From an uncultured Clostridia bacterium (lineage in GTDB: Bacteria; Bacillota; Clostridia; Oscillospirales; Ruminococcaceae), in assembly GCA_947625125.1 (NCBI GenBank), contig CANQNF010000005.1, forward strand, positions 50,745 through 114,744: a stretch of 64,000 bases of DNA. Reading direction: 5' to 3'. The position numbers and the translations under genes are program-made. The notes under the pieces are model-generated. The model made no database searches. It was not told the origin of the DNA and saw only the letters and a list, made by a program, of their open reading frames with translations. Shown here piece after piece: positions 41,808 through 48,963 of this stretch; the first letter of the stretch is position 1, and every line of letters starts with the position of its first letter.

Positions 41808-41940
41808 GCGGACGGAAAACCCGAGCTTAGTGTGGGGCGGAGCCCCGGCGAGCGAAGCTCGCCCGACGGCGAAGCCGTCGGACCCGGCCTGCGGCCGGGT
41901 CGGGGCTCCGCCTACGCAGAAGGTGTGGTTTTCCGTCCGC
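41808..41940. repeat. GC-rich cloverleaf-like palindromic element, copy 3
   Basis: A perfect 14-bp outer stem joins 41808-41821 (GCGGACGGAAAACC) and 41927-41940. A perfect 11-bp inner stem joins 41836-41846 and 41902-41912. Three perfect hairpins lie inside: 41847-41863 (7 bp, gaa), 41864-41880 (7 bp, gaa) and 41881-41901 (9 bp, tgc). It lies between the converging AraC gene and the small membrane gene. Confidence 0.88.
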
Positions 41941-41998
41941 CGTGTCACGCCCACACATAAACCCGCAGGATACGGCTTCCCGCCATATCCTGCGATTT

Positions 41999-42436
41999 TC
42001 ACAATTCAACCCATCCTATCGTTTTTTCAAACCACGCTATCGTCGCGGCGGCGATGATTGCTGCGACTACAATCACAACTGCCGCAAAAATCAGCGCTTT
42101 AAGGACCTTTGCCGCTTTTCCTCCCGAGGAGATATACCCGCACAAAATCTCCTCCGTTCGCGCCCGCTCTTCGTGCTTAAGGCGGCTGCCGCCGACGTTT
42201 TGGTACCCGCTTCTGAGCCAGCCGCTTATCCCGGCCTTTTTTATCATGAACCGATAGGCGGCGCTCCTGCCCCTGATGAACGGGCAGACATCCGCATAGC
42301 TTTTCAAAAGCTCCGTGAGCCTATCGAGCGCCTCCTGCCTGCTCACGGCTCCGTCTCCCAAAAGTTGGGAAAACAGCGCGCTGCCGCCGTAGTCCAAAAA
42401 CTCCCCTGCCCTCTTTATTTTTTCGGCATTTTTCAT
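41999..42436 (-). CDS. Small membrane protein of the MerR/MutS-like operon
   Basis: A 145-residue protein that starts with ATGA overlapping the stop of the MutS-like gene. The first 105 residues are soluble, helical and basic (AGEFLDYGGSALFSQLLGDG, LKSYADVCPFIRGRSAAYRF). One long hydrophobic stretch (about 110-133) is followed by WFEKTIGWVEL, so it is probably tail-anchored. I know no family. Tight coupling implies that it works with the MutS-like ATPase, perhaps holding it at the membrane; this is inference. Confidence 0.78.
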   Translation of the reverse strand: MKNAEKIKRAGEFLDYGGSALFSQLLGDGAVSRQEALDRLTELLKSYADVCPFIRGRSAAYRFMIKKAGISGWLRSGYQNVGGSRLKHEERARTEEILCGYISSGGKAAKVLKALIFAAVVIVVAAIIAAATIAWFEKTIGWVEL

Positions 42437-44076
42437 ATCGCCGCCCTCACGTCGGCCATCGTCGCTCCGAACTTTTGGTAGATGGAAAGCGCGAGGCTCT
42501 CCCCGGACGGCGGCTGCGGGATGATCCTGTAAAGCCGCTTTTCACCGTCTCCGACCGTCGATACAAGACTGCCGAATTTCGTCGGATAGTCCTTTTCATT
42601 CAACTCCGAAAGCTTTTCATAAAGCCCGGTCAGGTGGGTCACATACAGCCCTCTCACGCCCGCCGCCCCCAAAAGGTCAAGGTGTATCCCGGCGATGGCA
42701 AGGCATTCCTCGGGCGTGGTGCTCTGCAAAGATTCGTTGAGGATGACCATGCTGAACCTTGTAGAGCTTTTCACTATCTCGCGAAGCTCTTTTATTTCGA
42801 CGGTGAACCGGCTGACGTCTATGCCGGTTTTTTCTTCACGCGGGAAGTGGGTCAGGATGTTGTCGCAGAGAGAAATTTCGGCGCTTTCGGCAGGAACGTA
42901 CATACCCGCCTGGGCGAGGACCTGACAGAGACCGACTGCCCGTGCAAAGGTCGTTTTTCCGCCGTTGTTCGCGCCCGTGACCATGTAAAAGCCTGCGCAT
43001 TGGTCAAGTTTAACATCATTTAAGACTATTCTGCCCGAGAGATTTGCAAGAGGGTCCTCGGCGACGAGCTGTCTGTAAAAATTCAAATCGTATAAACCGC
43101 TTACATTCATTGTCCGCTTTTCTTTCGGCAGGAGTCTCGGCCTGCACATCGGCATGCCCCTTGAGCGGACGCTTTTAATAAAATCAGCCGCGTTCGAGTA
43201 GTAGTCGAGCTGTTTTTCAAGCTCCGACAGGTCGGGAAAAATTCCCGAACGGCAGCTTTTCAGGGCCTCGGATATCTTCGCCGCATACTCCCTTGTATAC
43301 TCGGACAGCTCCCTGAAAAGGGCTGTGTCGATGTCTGCGGGAGCATGGCGGGTGACGGAATTAAGATGCTCCTCGCCCGAAAAGCTGTCCTTATTAAGAG
43401 GCGTGCCCCGGGTTATCCTCTCGATGACGTTTCCCTTGGGGTATATCCTTTCGTGCGACACTTCTATTATACCGGCCGAATCGGGGACCATGCCGGAGGT
43501 GAAGTTTATCCCCACTCTGACGCTCTTTATCGTCTTTGAGAATATCTCGCCGAGCTCTCCCAAATTCTTTGAAATATTTATAAATTCGGGATTTTCTGTC
43601 AGGCTTTCAAAGAACCCGAAAAGGTTCTTTACCGCCTCTGATTTTATGCCGCCGCTTATTTTTCGGTGCAGCATGTTTATCCTGTCGACCGTTTTCAAAA
43701 GAAATCCGAGCCCGTCCATCTTCTCGGCGATGTCATAAAACGAATCCGTTTCGGCCTGCTCTTTGTCGTCCGAGGGGCGCTGTCCGGAAAGCTCGGAAAT
43801 CATCCTCCGAAAAACCTCGGAAAGCTCCGGGATGTTCAAAAAGTCGTCCAGGCAGTCGAGGCGGTACTCTATCACCGAAATATCGTCGGAAAATTCCTCG
43901 GCAAGCGCCATGAATCTCTCCGAACCGCCGAGAGATATGAGCCGCTTTATGCCGTCCAGCCGCAGATCTTCGGCAAATGCCGAGCCGGTATCGCTTATTA
44001 TTTTTCTTCTTTCCGAAGCCCTCGCCTTTGACTCAGGGTCGGGGTAAAACAAATCGACGCTGTCGGTAATTCTCAT
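42433..44076 (-). CDS. MutS-family ATPase, divergent, not canonical mismatch repair
   Basis: A 547-residue protein with a helical lever/clamp region (about 20-350) and a C-terminal MutS ATPase domain. Walker A is GANNGGKTT (368-376) where GPNxGGKST is usual; SRFTVEIKELREIV matches the MutS signature helix; Walker B ends ILNES with Asn447 in place of Asp before Glu448. No mismatch-binding domain I is present, nor a MutS2 Smr nuclease. It has no membrane helix. It lies between a membrane MerR regulator and a tail-anchored protein with overlapping or near-touching ends. A DNA- or complex-remodelling role is possible but unproven. Confidence 0.87.
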   Translation of the reverse strand: MRITDSVDLFYPDPESKARASERRKIISDTGSAFAEDLRLDGIKRLISLGGSERFMALAEEFSDDISVIEYRLDCLDDFLNIPELSEVFRRMISELSGQRPSDDKEQAETDSFYDIAEKMDGLGFLLKTVDRINMLHRKISGGIKSEAVKNLFGFFESLTENPEFINISKNLGELGEIFSKTIKSVRVGINFTSGMVPDSAGIIEVSHERIYPKGNVIERITRGTPLNKDSFSGEEHLNSVTRHAPADIDTALFRELSEYTREYAAKISEALKSCRSGIFPDLSELEKQLDYYSNAADFIKSVRSRGMPMCRPRLLPKEKRTMNVSGLYDLNFYRQLVAEDPLANLSGRIVLNDVKLDQCAGFYMVTGANNGGKTTFARAVGLCQVLAQAGMYVPAESAEISLCDNILTHFPREEKTGIDVSRFTVEIKELREIVKSSTRFSMVILNESLQSTTPEECLAIAGIHLDLLGAAGVRGLYVTHLTGLYEKLSELNEKDYPTKFGSLVSTVGDGEKRLYRIIPQPPSGESLALSIYQKFGATMADVRAAI

Positions 44077-44088
44077 CGTTATCCTCCG

Positions 44089-44913
44089 TCAGAATTTTTC
44101 TCTTATGCTGCGGCCGAATGTCAGAATGACAAGCGACGCAAGCTCTGCCACGGCAATGATAAGGTAAAGCCTGCAGCTCATCCCCGAAAAATCGGGAGCG
44201 CCCGACCATAGCAGAGCCTCAAGCCCGGACTTTCCGCCCAAGACCGCTGCCGAGCGGACAAATGCTATAAAATTAGCCAAAAAGCCCACGCCCGTCAGGA
44301 CCTGATACATCGCAAGATAGTCGGCCCGGAACTTTCGGGATATGAGCATCGCCGCACCCAAAAGAAAGATCCCGGGAAGCGTCGTCATTGCGGCGAGCGT
44401 CCCTATCAGCGCCGAATATGTTATAAATATCTCGCCCACTTTTAATAGCATTTCCTTGTGGGAACGGCGGGTAAAGCCGGCGTCCGCGCCGTCGTCGAAC
44501 GGCTCGTTCTCGAATTTCGAAAAATCGGGGGAGGCGGGGTCGGGCTTCAATGCGCCCGAAAGCGTCGGCATCAGCTCCTCGAGGCTCGATATCCTCCCGT
44601 AATCGACCGCCGAGAGCGAGGAATATATCCTCGTCTTGGCCTCAAGCTCCTCGGAAAGCGACCTTATATACCCGCTCATGACCCCGCCTATCCTGCCGCC
44701 GTCCTCTTTCATAAGCCGGATGTCCTCGGTCGAAAAGCCGAGCTTTCTCATGACGGCGACGTCCTTAAGTTCGCTTACATTCTGCTCCGAAAAATTCAGG
44801 TATGTCCTGTCCCGGGACTCGTATTCCTGGGGCGAGCAGAGCCCGTTTTCGACGTAATATCTGACGGCCTTTTCGGTGAGGCCGGTGCTTCTGCAAACTT
44901 CCTTTATCTTCAT
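44089..44913 (-). CDS. MerR-family regulator with a multi-helix membrane domain
   Basis: A 274-residue protein. The MerR winged helix (MKIKEVCRSTGLTEKAVRYY then VMRKLGFSTEDIRLMKEDG) occupies about 1-70 and a dimer helix follows to about 100. Residues about 155-268 hold three or four membrane helices (FITYSALIGTLAAMTTLPGI, MYQVLTGVGFLANFIAFV, LYLIIAVAELASLVILTFG) in place of the usual small effector domain. It would sense something in or at the membrane. GGAGG precedes the ATG. Its promoter has the 19-base spacer and dyad typical of MerR control, so it very likely regulates its own operon. Confidence 0.87.
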   Translation of the reverse strand: MKIKEVCRSTGLTEKAVRYYVENGLCSPQEYESRDRTYLNFSEQNVSELKDVAVMRKLGFSTEDIRLMKEDGGRIGGVMSGYIRSLSEELEAKTRIYSSLSAVDYGRISSLEELMPTLSGALKPDPASPDFSKFENEPFDDGADAGFTRRSHKEMLLKVGEIFITYSALIGTLAAMTTLPGIFLLGAAMLISRKFRADYLAMYQVLTGVGFLANFIAFVRSAAVLGGKSGLEALLWSGAPDFSGMSCRLYLIIAVAELASLVILTFGRSIREKF

Positions 44914-45237
44914 TTTGCTCCTCCGTAAGGCAGTTCTCTGCGCTTTTCTGCCTTGATTGTACCCTCTTACCTCGGGGAAGTGTCAATAGGTTTAACGAAT
45001 TTTCGTAGGAATATACAAATGGGGGAGAGGATTTTAGGTGAAATTGACGGGGCTCCATGAGGCATGAAAAACTTGACCTGTGAGAGCCCCGGGAAAGGCA
45101 TGCTCCCCGGGAGTTTCTGATTTGTCCGCATTATTCACTATTTTAAAATTGTCGCCATAGACGGCACCTTGAAATTCTGATTTCTGACTTCTGTATTCTT
45201 AATGTGGCCGATTAGGACGCATCTTGCTCCCCTGCCC
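44914..45237. other. Intergenic region between MerR and ybaK
   Basis: Apart from the MerR promoter (44956-44986) it holds GGGGCTC...GAGCCCC and CCCCGGG...CCCGGGG inverted repeats (about 45050-45115) and a pyrimidine-rich stretch (about 45168-45204) related to one at 16137. No gene is visible. Confidence 0.4.
44956..44986 (-). promoter_or_regulatory. MerR-type promoter with operator in a 19-base spacer
   Basis: Minus-strand TTGACA (44981-44986), a 19-base spacer holding the dyad CTTCCC-CGA-GGTAAG, and TACAAT (44956-44961). Over-long spacers with a central dyad are the mark of MerR-activated promoters. Confidence 0.75.
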
Positions 45238-45266
45238 TTGCATTTCTTGACAGTATGTGATATAAT
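45238..45266 (+). promoter_or_regulatory. Promoter of ybaK
   Basis: TTGCAT (45238-45243), 17 bases, TATAAT (45261-45266), 31 bases before the ATG at 45298. Confidence 0.7.
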
Positions 45267-45297
45267 CATCCCGAAATATTTTATCAAGGAGCCGCAC

Positions 45298-45774
45298 ATG
45301 AAACCTGCCGAAAAAACTAACGTTATGCGCGTTTTGGAACAGCGCGGAATAGATTACAAAAGCTTTCACTACGAAAATACCGGCGCTGTAAGCGGCAGCG
45401 ATGTCGCAAAAGCCCTCGGGGAAGACCCCGAACAGGTCTTTAAAACCCTCGTTACGCGTGCGTCCTCAGGCGGATATTACGTCTTTATGGTGCCGGTCGA
45501 GAGCGAACTGAACCTGAAAAAGGCCGCCAAGGCCGCAGGCGAAAAGAGCATTGAAATGATAAAATCAAAGGAGCTCCTGCCCCTGACCGGGTACATCCAC
45601 GGCGGCTGCTCCCCCATCGGGATGAAAAAACTTTTCCCGACCTTTATCGACGAGACCGCCCAGCTCTTTGACAAAATTATTTTCAGCGCGGGAAAAATCG
45701 GCGCGCAGGTGATGATCTCGCCCGAGGACCTGCGAAGCGTGGTGCCGGTCGAGTACGCGGACCTGTGCGATTGA
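45298..45774 (+). CDS. ybaK: Cys-tRNA(Pro)/Cys-tRNA(Cys) deacylase YbaK
   Basis: A 158-residue trans-editing enzyme that removes cysteine wrongly attached to tRNA-Pro. YbaK family features: NVMRVLEQRGIDYKSFHYE, EQVFKTLVTRA with the catalytic Lys49, VPVESELNLKKAAKAAGEK, and GGCSPIGMKK. The ATG at 45298 follows AAGGAG; an open frame further upstream runs through the promoter and is not translated. It is a single gene with promoter and terminator. Confidence 0.95.
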   Translation: MKPAEKTNVMRVLEQRGIDYKSFHYENTGAVSGSDVAKALGEDPEQVFKTLVTRASSGGYYVFMVPVESELNLKKAAKAAGEKSIEMIKSKELLPLTGYIHGGCSPIGMKKLFPTFIDETAQLFDKIIFSAGKIGAQVMISPEDLRSVVPVEYADLCD

Positions 45775-45808
45775 AAAAAGAAAGGCAGACGTTTTCGCCT
45801 GCCTTTTA
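45775..45808. terminator. Terminator between ybaK and the methyltransferase gene
   Basis: AAAGGCAG (45781-45788) pairs with CTGCCTTT (45799-45806), with A-run and T-run flanks that suit both converging genes. Confidence 0.8.
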
Positions 45809-45817
45809 ACCGTTCAA

Positions 45818-46462
45818 TTATAATTCATATCCCGCCCCTATTACTACGGTGAATCCGCTGTCTTCCGACGGCAGAATGCCGTACCCGAGGCCGTCCGCAA
45901 GCTTTTTTATATCCGAAGCGGAATAGGGATGAAACGTCATCCCGCTCCATTTTCCCGATGTGAACAGATAATCGCCGTCGACGCTTGTCACATGCGGCTC
46001 AGACTCATATTCGCCGTCGGTCTTATCAAGCGTCAGAATCACTCTCCCGCCCGGCTTTACAATGCGCAAAAGCTCCCTTACAGCCTTGACGCCCTGTTTT
46101 ATCGGCATATGGTCTATGACGTCCCGCGAGACAACGGCGTCGAAGCTTTCGGAGGGATACCCTGTCGAAAGAACGTCGGCCCGCTTAAAATCTGCCCCAG
46201 GATAACCGTTCTCGGAAAGAAGATTTTTAGTCAGAAGCGCCGCGTTTTCCGAGATGTCAAAGCCGGAAACGGTAAAACCGAACCGCGCCAGTTTGAGCGA
46301 ATAGAGGCCGCATCCGCACCCGGCGTCGCAGACGGTTTTTGCATTTTGTCCCTTTAAAAAAGCGATGATTTCGTCCTCGGACATGTCAAAGCCCGCGGCA
46401 TAGGAAGATATGCGCTCGGGGCTTATCGTTTTCCATGAGCGCTCCCAAAATGTGTTGTCCAT
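45818..46462 (-). CDS. Class I SAM-dependent methyltransferase
   Basis: A 214-residue methyltransferase. Motif I is VCDAGCGCGLYSLKLARFGF, followed by the acidic residue of motif II in VSGFDISENAALL, DAVVSRDVIDHMP (motif IV) and LLRIVKPGGRVILTLDK. This is the Methyltransf_11/25 pattern that covers many small-molecule and quinone methylases. The substrate cannot be predicted. It stands between ybaK and the RHH gene without a clear operon partner. Confidence 0.9.
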   Translation of the reverse strand: MDNTFWERSWKTISPERISSYAAGFDMSEDEIIAFLKGQNAKTVCDAGCGCGLYSLKLARFGFTVSGFDISENAALLTKNLLSENGYPGADFKRADVLSTGYPSESFDAVVSRDVIDHMPIKQGVKAVRELLRIVKPGGRVILTLDKTDGEYESEPHVTSVDGDYLFTSGKWSGMTFHPYSASDIKKLADGLGYGILPSEDSGFTVVIGAGYEL

Positions 46463-46502
46463 AATTTTACCCTAACAAAGTGCAACTTTAGCTCAAAAAT
46501 TT

Positions 46503-46895
46503 TCACCGTATATCAAAATGTTTTTTTATCCTGTCGGAGCATAACACCTTGCCCTTGACGGCGACGCTTTCAACGTTTTCGATAACAATATCGTCAAGCT
46601 CGCCGTCTATGCAGAGCAGTCCGTAGCCCTTGATTTTTATCTTTTTCTTTTTTTCTTTTGCTTTCAGCAGGTCCTCCCTTTCAAGGCCCATGACCCCGAT
46701 AAACCACCAGAAATCAAGGTCTTTTTGCTGTTTGCTCGTCTCTTCGATTACCGATTTTTTCTCATTGAGCGCCTGCCTCACGGATTGATTTATAAAATCG
46801 CTTCGGTTGGAATAATAACCCTTATCCACCAGCAGGTCGATTTGAGACAGTGTTGCGATGTTCATGTTGACGGACACCTTTTCGCTTGTTTCCAT
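46503..46895 (-). CDS. Ribbon-helix-helix regulator with C-terminal beta domain
   Basis: A 130-residue protein from ATG 46895 (GGAGG upstream). Residues 1-45 form a CopG/MetJ ribbon-helix-helix (VSVNMNIATLSQIDLLVDKG then SDFINQSVRQAL). A Lys-rich stretch (KAKEKKKKIKIKG) leads to a short C-terminal region of regular beta-turns (IDGELDDIVIENVESVAVKG) that resembles one or two turns of a beta-helix and could mediate assembly. A perfect 9-bp inverted repeat between its promoter and ribosome site is a likely autoregulatory operator. Confidence 0.82.
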   Translation of the reverse strand: METSEKVSVNMNIATLSQIDLLVDKGYYSNRSDFINQSVRQALNEKKSVIEETSKQQKDLDFWWFIGVMGLEREDLLKAKEKKKKIKIKGYGLLCIDGELDDIVIENVESVAVKGKVLCSDRIKKHFDIR

Positions 46896-46915
46896 GATAT
46901 GCCTCCGAATTAAAA

Positions 46916-46937
46916 ATATGCTCCAATCGGAGCATAT
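46916..46937. promoter_or_regulatory. Inverted-repeat operator before the RHH gene
   Basis: ATATGCTCC (46916-46924), 4 bases, GGAGCATAT (46929-46937): perfect 9-bp arms just downstream of the -10 element. Confidence 0.65.
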
Positions 46938-46939
46938 AT

Positions 46940-46968
46940 AGAATATCATATATTTTCGATTTTGTCAA
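46940..46968 (-). promoter_or_regulatory. Promoter of the RHH gene
   Basis: Minus-strand TTGACA (46963-46968), 17 bases, TATTCT (46940-46945). The -35 overlaps the stop of the small membrane gene upstream. Confidence 0.75.
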
Positions 46969-47120
46969 GAGGCAGGAAAAATTTTTTTAATCAGAAGCTT
47001 TGCATGGCCGGGAGCTATCTTTCGCCACACCGCCACGTCTATGGCCGTGTAAAGAAGCATGACCCCGAACCAAGCGGCGACCCACAAAACGCCCTCGCCG
47101 ACAGATATGCCTTTGTTCAT
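46965..47120 (-). CDS. 51-residue single-pass membrane protein
   Basis: A short frame from ATG 47120 to TGA 46965: MNKGISVGEGVLWVAAWFGV then MLLYTAIDVAVWRKIAPGHA and a basic tail. One membrane helix (about 10-30) and a positive C-terminus are clear. The ATG comes 10 bases after the stop of the 47131-47508 gene with only a weak ribosome site, so translation is probably coupled. It completes a three-gene set of small proteins (47516, 47131, 46965). I do not recognise the family. Confidence 0.6.
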   Translation of the reverse strand: MNKGISVGEGVLWVAAWFGVMLLYTAIDVAVWRKIAPGHAKLLIKKIFPAS

Positions 47121-47130
47121 TTTATGCCCA

Positions 47131-47508
47131 CTAAATCATCCTGCCGTTTTCTACCCGCACGGCGACCTGCCATTCGTCCTCGTAGATGATTGTCCCGACG
47201 TGATTCGTATAGACCGCGTCGTAGGGCTGACCGTATTTTTCGAGCAGGCGCGTCATCGGCTCGGTTTTTTTGAGCATTTCCGCGGCGGTCGTCTTGAAAA
47301 ACGTTATGACCTGCTCCTGTTTTTTGCAGGGCTCCGGCTCCGGCAGATTCTCAACGAACCACTTATCAACAGCCTTGAATTCCTCGGCGTCGGCCTCGCT
47401 CATCTTTCCGTCAAGCAAAAGCCTCCAGCACATCCCGAAGATTCCTTTGGGATATTTTGTCATATAGGCGTTCTCCCGCCCCTGAAGTCTTACATATTTA
47501 AAGTCCAT
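47131..47508 (-). CDS. Small soluble protein, unknown function
   Basis: A 125-residue protein (MDFKYVRLQGRENAYMTKYP) without signal peptide or membrane helix. A helical central part (KMSEADAEEFKAVDKWFVEN) is followed by a strand-rich end (PYDAVYTNHVGTIIYEDEWQVAVRV). AGGTAA stands before its ATG, 7 bases after the preceding stop. It lies between two membrane-protein genes in a tight operon. I do not recognise it and see no catalytic motif. Confidence 0.7.
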   Translation of the reverse strand: MDFKYVRLQGRENAYMTKYPKGIFGMCWRLLLDGKMSEADAEEFKAVDKWFVENLPEPEPCKKQEQVITFFKTTAAEMLKKTEPMTRLLEKYGQPYDAVYTNHVGTIIYEDEWQVAVRVENGRMI

Positions 47509-47515
47509 ATTTACC

Positions 47516-47830
47516 TCACAAAACCGCGAAGCCTAAGATAAGTATGATCGACAGGGCGATGCGGATGACGTGGTGCAGGATGTGAAAATTCTTACTTTTT
47601 ATTCCGTTCATTATCGCTGCCGCGCATATCGGTACGCAGCCTAAAACCGCAGCTGCGGCGTCAATTTTCTGCCCGAAAATATTAAGCAATACCGCCGCCA
47701 AAAGCACAAGAGAGCCCGCGGCCATCATCCGCCCCGACGGCGACTTCTTTTCGCCTTTTAACTGAGCAGCCGCCGCTAAAAGCGACAGCCCGCCGAAAAG
47801 AACGCTTATAATGCAAAGAATTATTTTCAT
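47516..47830 (-). CDS. Small integral membrane protein
   Basis: A 104-residue protein with about four membrane helices (about 3-22, 36-54, 58-75, 84-103) joined by short loops, with GGAGGT before the ATG. The loops are basic on one side. No transporter motif is visible. It starts the small-protein operon that runs to 46965. The function is unknown. Confidence 0.75.
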   Translation of the reverse strand: MKIILCIISVLFGGLSLLAAAAQLKGEKKSPSGRMMAAGSLVLLAAVLLNIFGQKIDAAAAVLGCVPICAAAIMNGIKSKNFHILHHVIRIALSIILILGFAVL

Positions 47831-47888
47831 ATTTTACCTCCATTTTTAATTTAGGTCACGGCATGCGGATTTGCTGCCGAAAAATTTA

Positions 47889-48740
47889 TCAGACGTAGAT
47901 GACGATAAGCCCCACTATCATGCCGATAAGTATTGCGAACGCGGGCTTTTTCGAGCGCCACATGAGTATCGCCTCGGGTATCAGCTCGCCGAAAACTACA
48001 TAGATCATTGCCCCTGCCGCAAACGACAGCGCAAGACAGAGCGCCGCAGGCCCGAGTTCTCCCAAAGCATACCCTATGAGCGCGCCCAAAATCGTCGGAG
48101 CGCCGCTCAAGGCCGTTACCAGAATAGCGCGAAGCCTCGGCATTCCTCCCGAAATAAGAGGCACAGACACCGCCATTCCCTCGGGGATGTTGTGAAGCCC
48201 TATGACTATCGCCATGACAAGACCGGAGCGCGCTAAAATATTTTCGGCGCCGGCATAGGACACGCCTATGACCATGCCCTCGGGAAGATTGTGCAGAGCT
48301 ATGGCGCAGGCCATGATTATACCCGCAACAAACATCTCCCGCCAGTTTCCGGTCTCACGGTGGTGGGAATAGTGGTCGCTGTGTATAAGCTCATTGAGGT
48401 CGTCCGCAGTCTCGGGATGAGACTCGTCGATATGCTTTACCTCGTGATTGGTGTTTTGATCTATCAGTTTATTAAGAGCATAGACCGTGAGATACCCGAC
48501 GATAAGTCCCGCGATGGTAAAAAAGAGGTATCCGGTATTGCCGTCGCCTGCGGGGTCTACCGCATCCACGATAAGGTCAAGACAGACTATCGCAAGCATG
48601 ACTCCTCCGGCAAAGCTCAGAAAAAGGCTGACGGTCTTAGAGGAGTCTCTTTTCACAACGCTCCCTATAAGCCCGCCGAGACCCGTTCCTATCACTCCCG
48701 AAATAAAGGTGACTACGATTATCCAACAAAAAACCGGCAT
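47889..48740 (-). CDS. ZIP-family divalent metal transporter
   Basis: A 283-residue membrane protein with eight helices. Both metal-binding helices are canonical: HNLPEGMVIG and HNIPEGMAVS. A His-rich cytoplasmic loop (HSDHYSHHRETG) would bind metal between helices 3 and 4, and FGELIPEA marks the last pair. It should import zinc, manganese or iron. TAGGAG precedes the ATG. Its promoter contains a perfect 14-bp palindrome, which suggests control by a metal-responsive repressor. Confidence 0.93.
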   Translation of the reverse strand: MPVFCWIIVVTFISGVIGTGLGGLIGSVVKRDSSKTVSLFLSFAGGVMLAIVCLDLIVDAVDPAGDGNTGYLFFTIAGLIVGYLTVYALNKLIDQNTNHEVKHIDESHPETADDLNELIHSDHYSHHRETGNWREMFVAGIIMACAIALHNLPEGMVIGVSYAGAENILARSGLVMAIVIGLHNIPEGMAVSVPLISGGMPRLRAILVTALSGAPTILGALIGYALGELGPAALCLALSFAAGAMIYVVFGELIPEAILMWRSKKPAFAILIGMIVGLIVIYV

Positions 48741-48769
48741 TTATATATCTCCTAACAGGGTTTTCGACT

Positions 48770-48798
48770 ATTATAGCACTATCCCGCGGGATAATCAA
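48770..48798 (-). promoter_or_regulatory. Promoter of the ZIP transporter with a palindromic operator
   Basis: Minus-strand TTGATT (48793-48798), 17 bases, TATAAT (48770-48775). TATCCCGCGGGATA (48780-48793), a perfect palindrome, fills most of the spacer. Confidence 0.72.
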
Positions 48799-48905
48799 TG
48801 TGCAATACAAACCAAAATCCGACGGCATTGGGCAAAATGTTGTGAGATTCGACTATTTAAAATGGGGCATGTGGCGGGGGATTTTTCACAATTCTCCAAA
48901 AACAG

Positions 48906-48934
48906 TTGCAAATTCTATCTTAATATGGTAAAAT
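48906..48934 (+). promoter_or_regulatory. Promoter of the GH30 operon
   Basis: TTGCAA (48906-48911), 17 bases, TAAAAT (48929-48934), 29 bases before the ATG. Confidence 0.72.
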
Positions 48935-48963
48935 ATAATCACCATTTACCTGGAGGGTTTACT

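Noticed and set aside
36478..41940. Cloverleaf elements considered as tRNA or tRNA-like genes
   Set aside because: Stems and loops do not fit tRNA sizes; no T-loop sequence, anticodon stem layout or CCA end; loops are three bases.
42433..44076. Calling the ATPase MutS or MutS2 of mismatch repair
   Set aside because: It lacks the mismatch-reading domain of MutS and the Smr and KOW regions of MutS2, and its Walker B Asp is replaced.
48487..48963. N-terminal extension of the GH30 gene in the same frame
   Set aside because: It runs antisense through the ZIP transporter gene and across the GH30 promoter; the ATG at 48964 has a ribosome site and starts a lipoprotein signal peptide.
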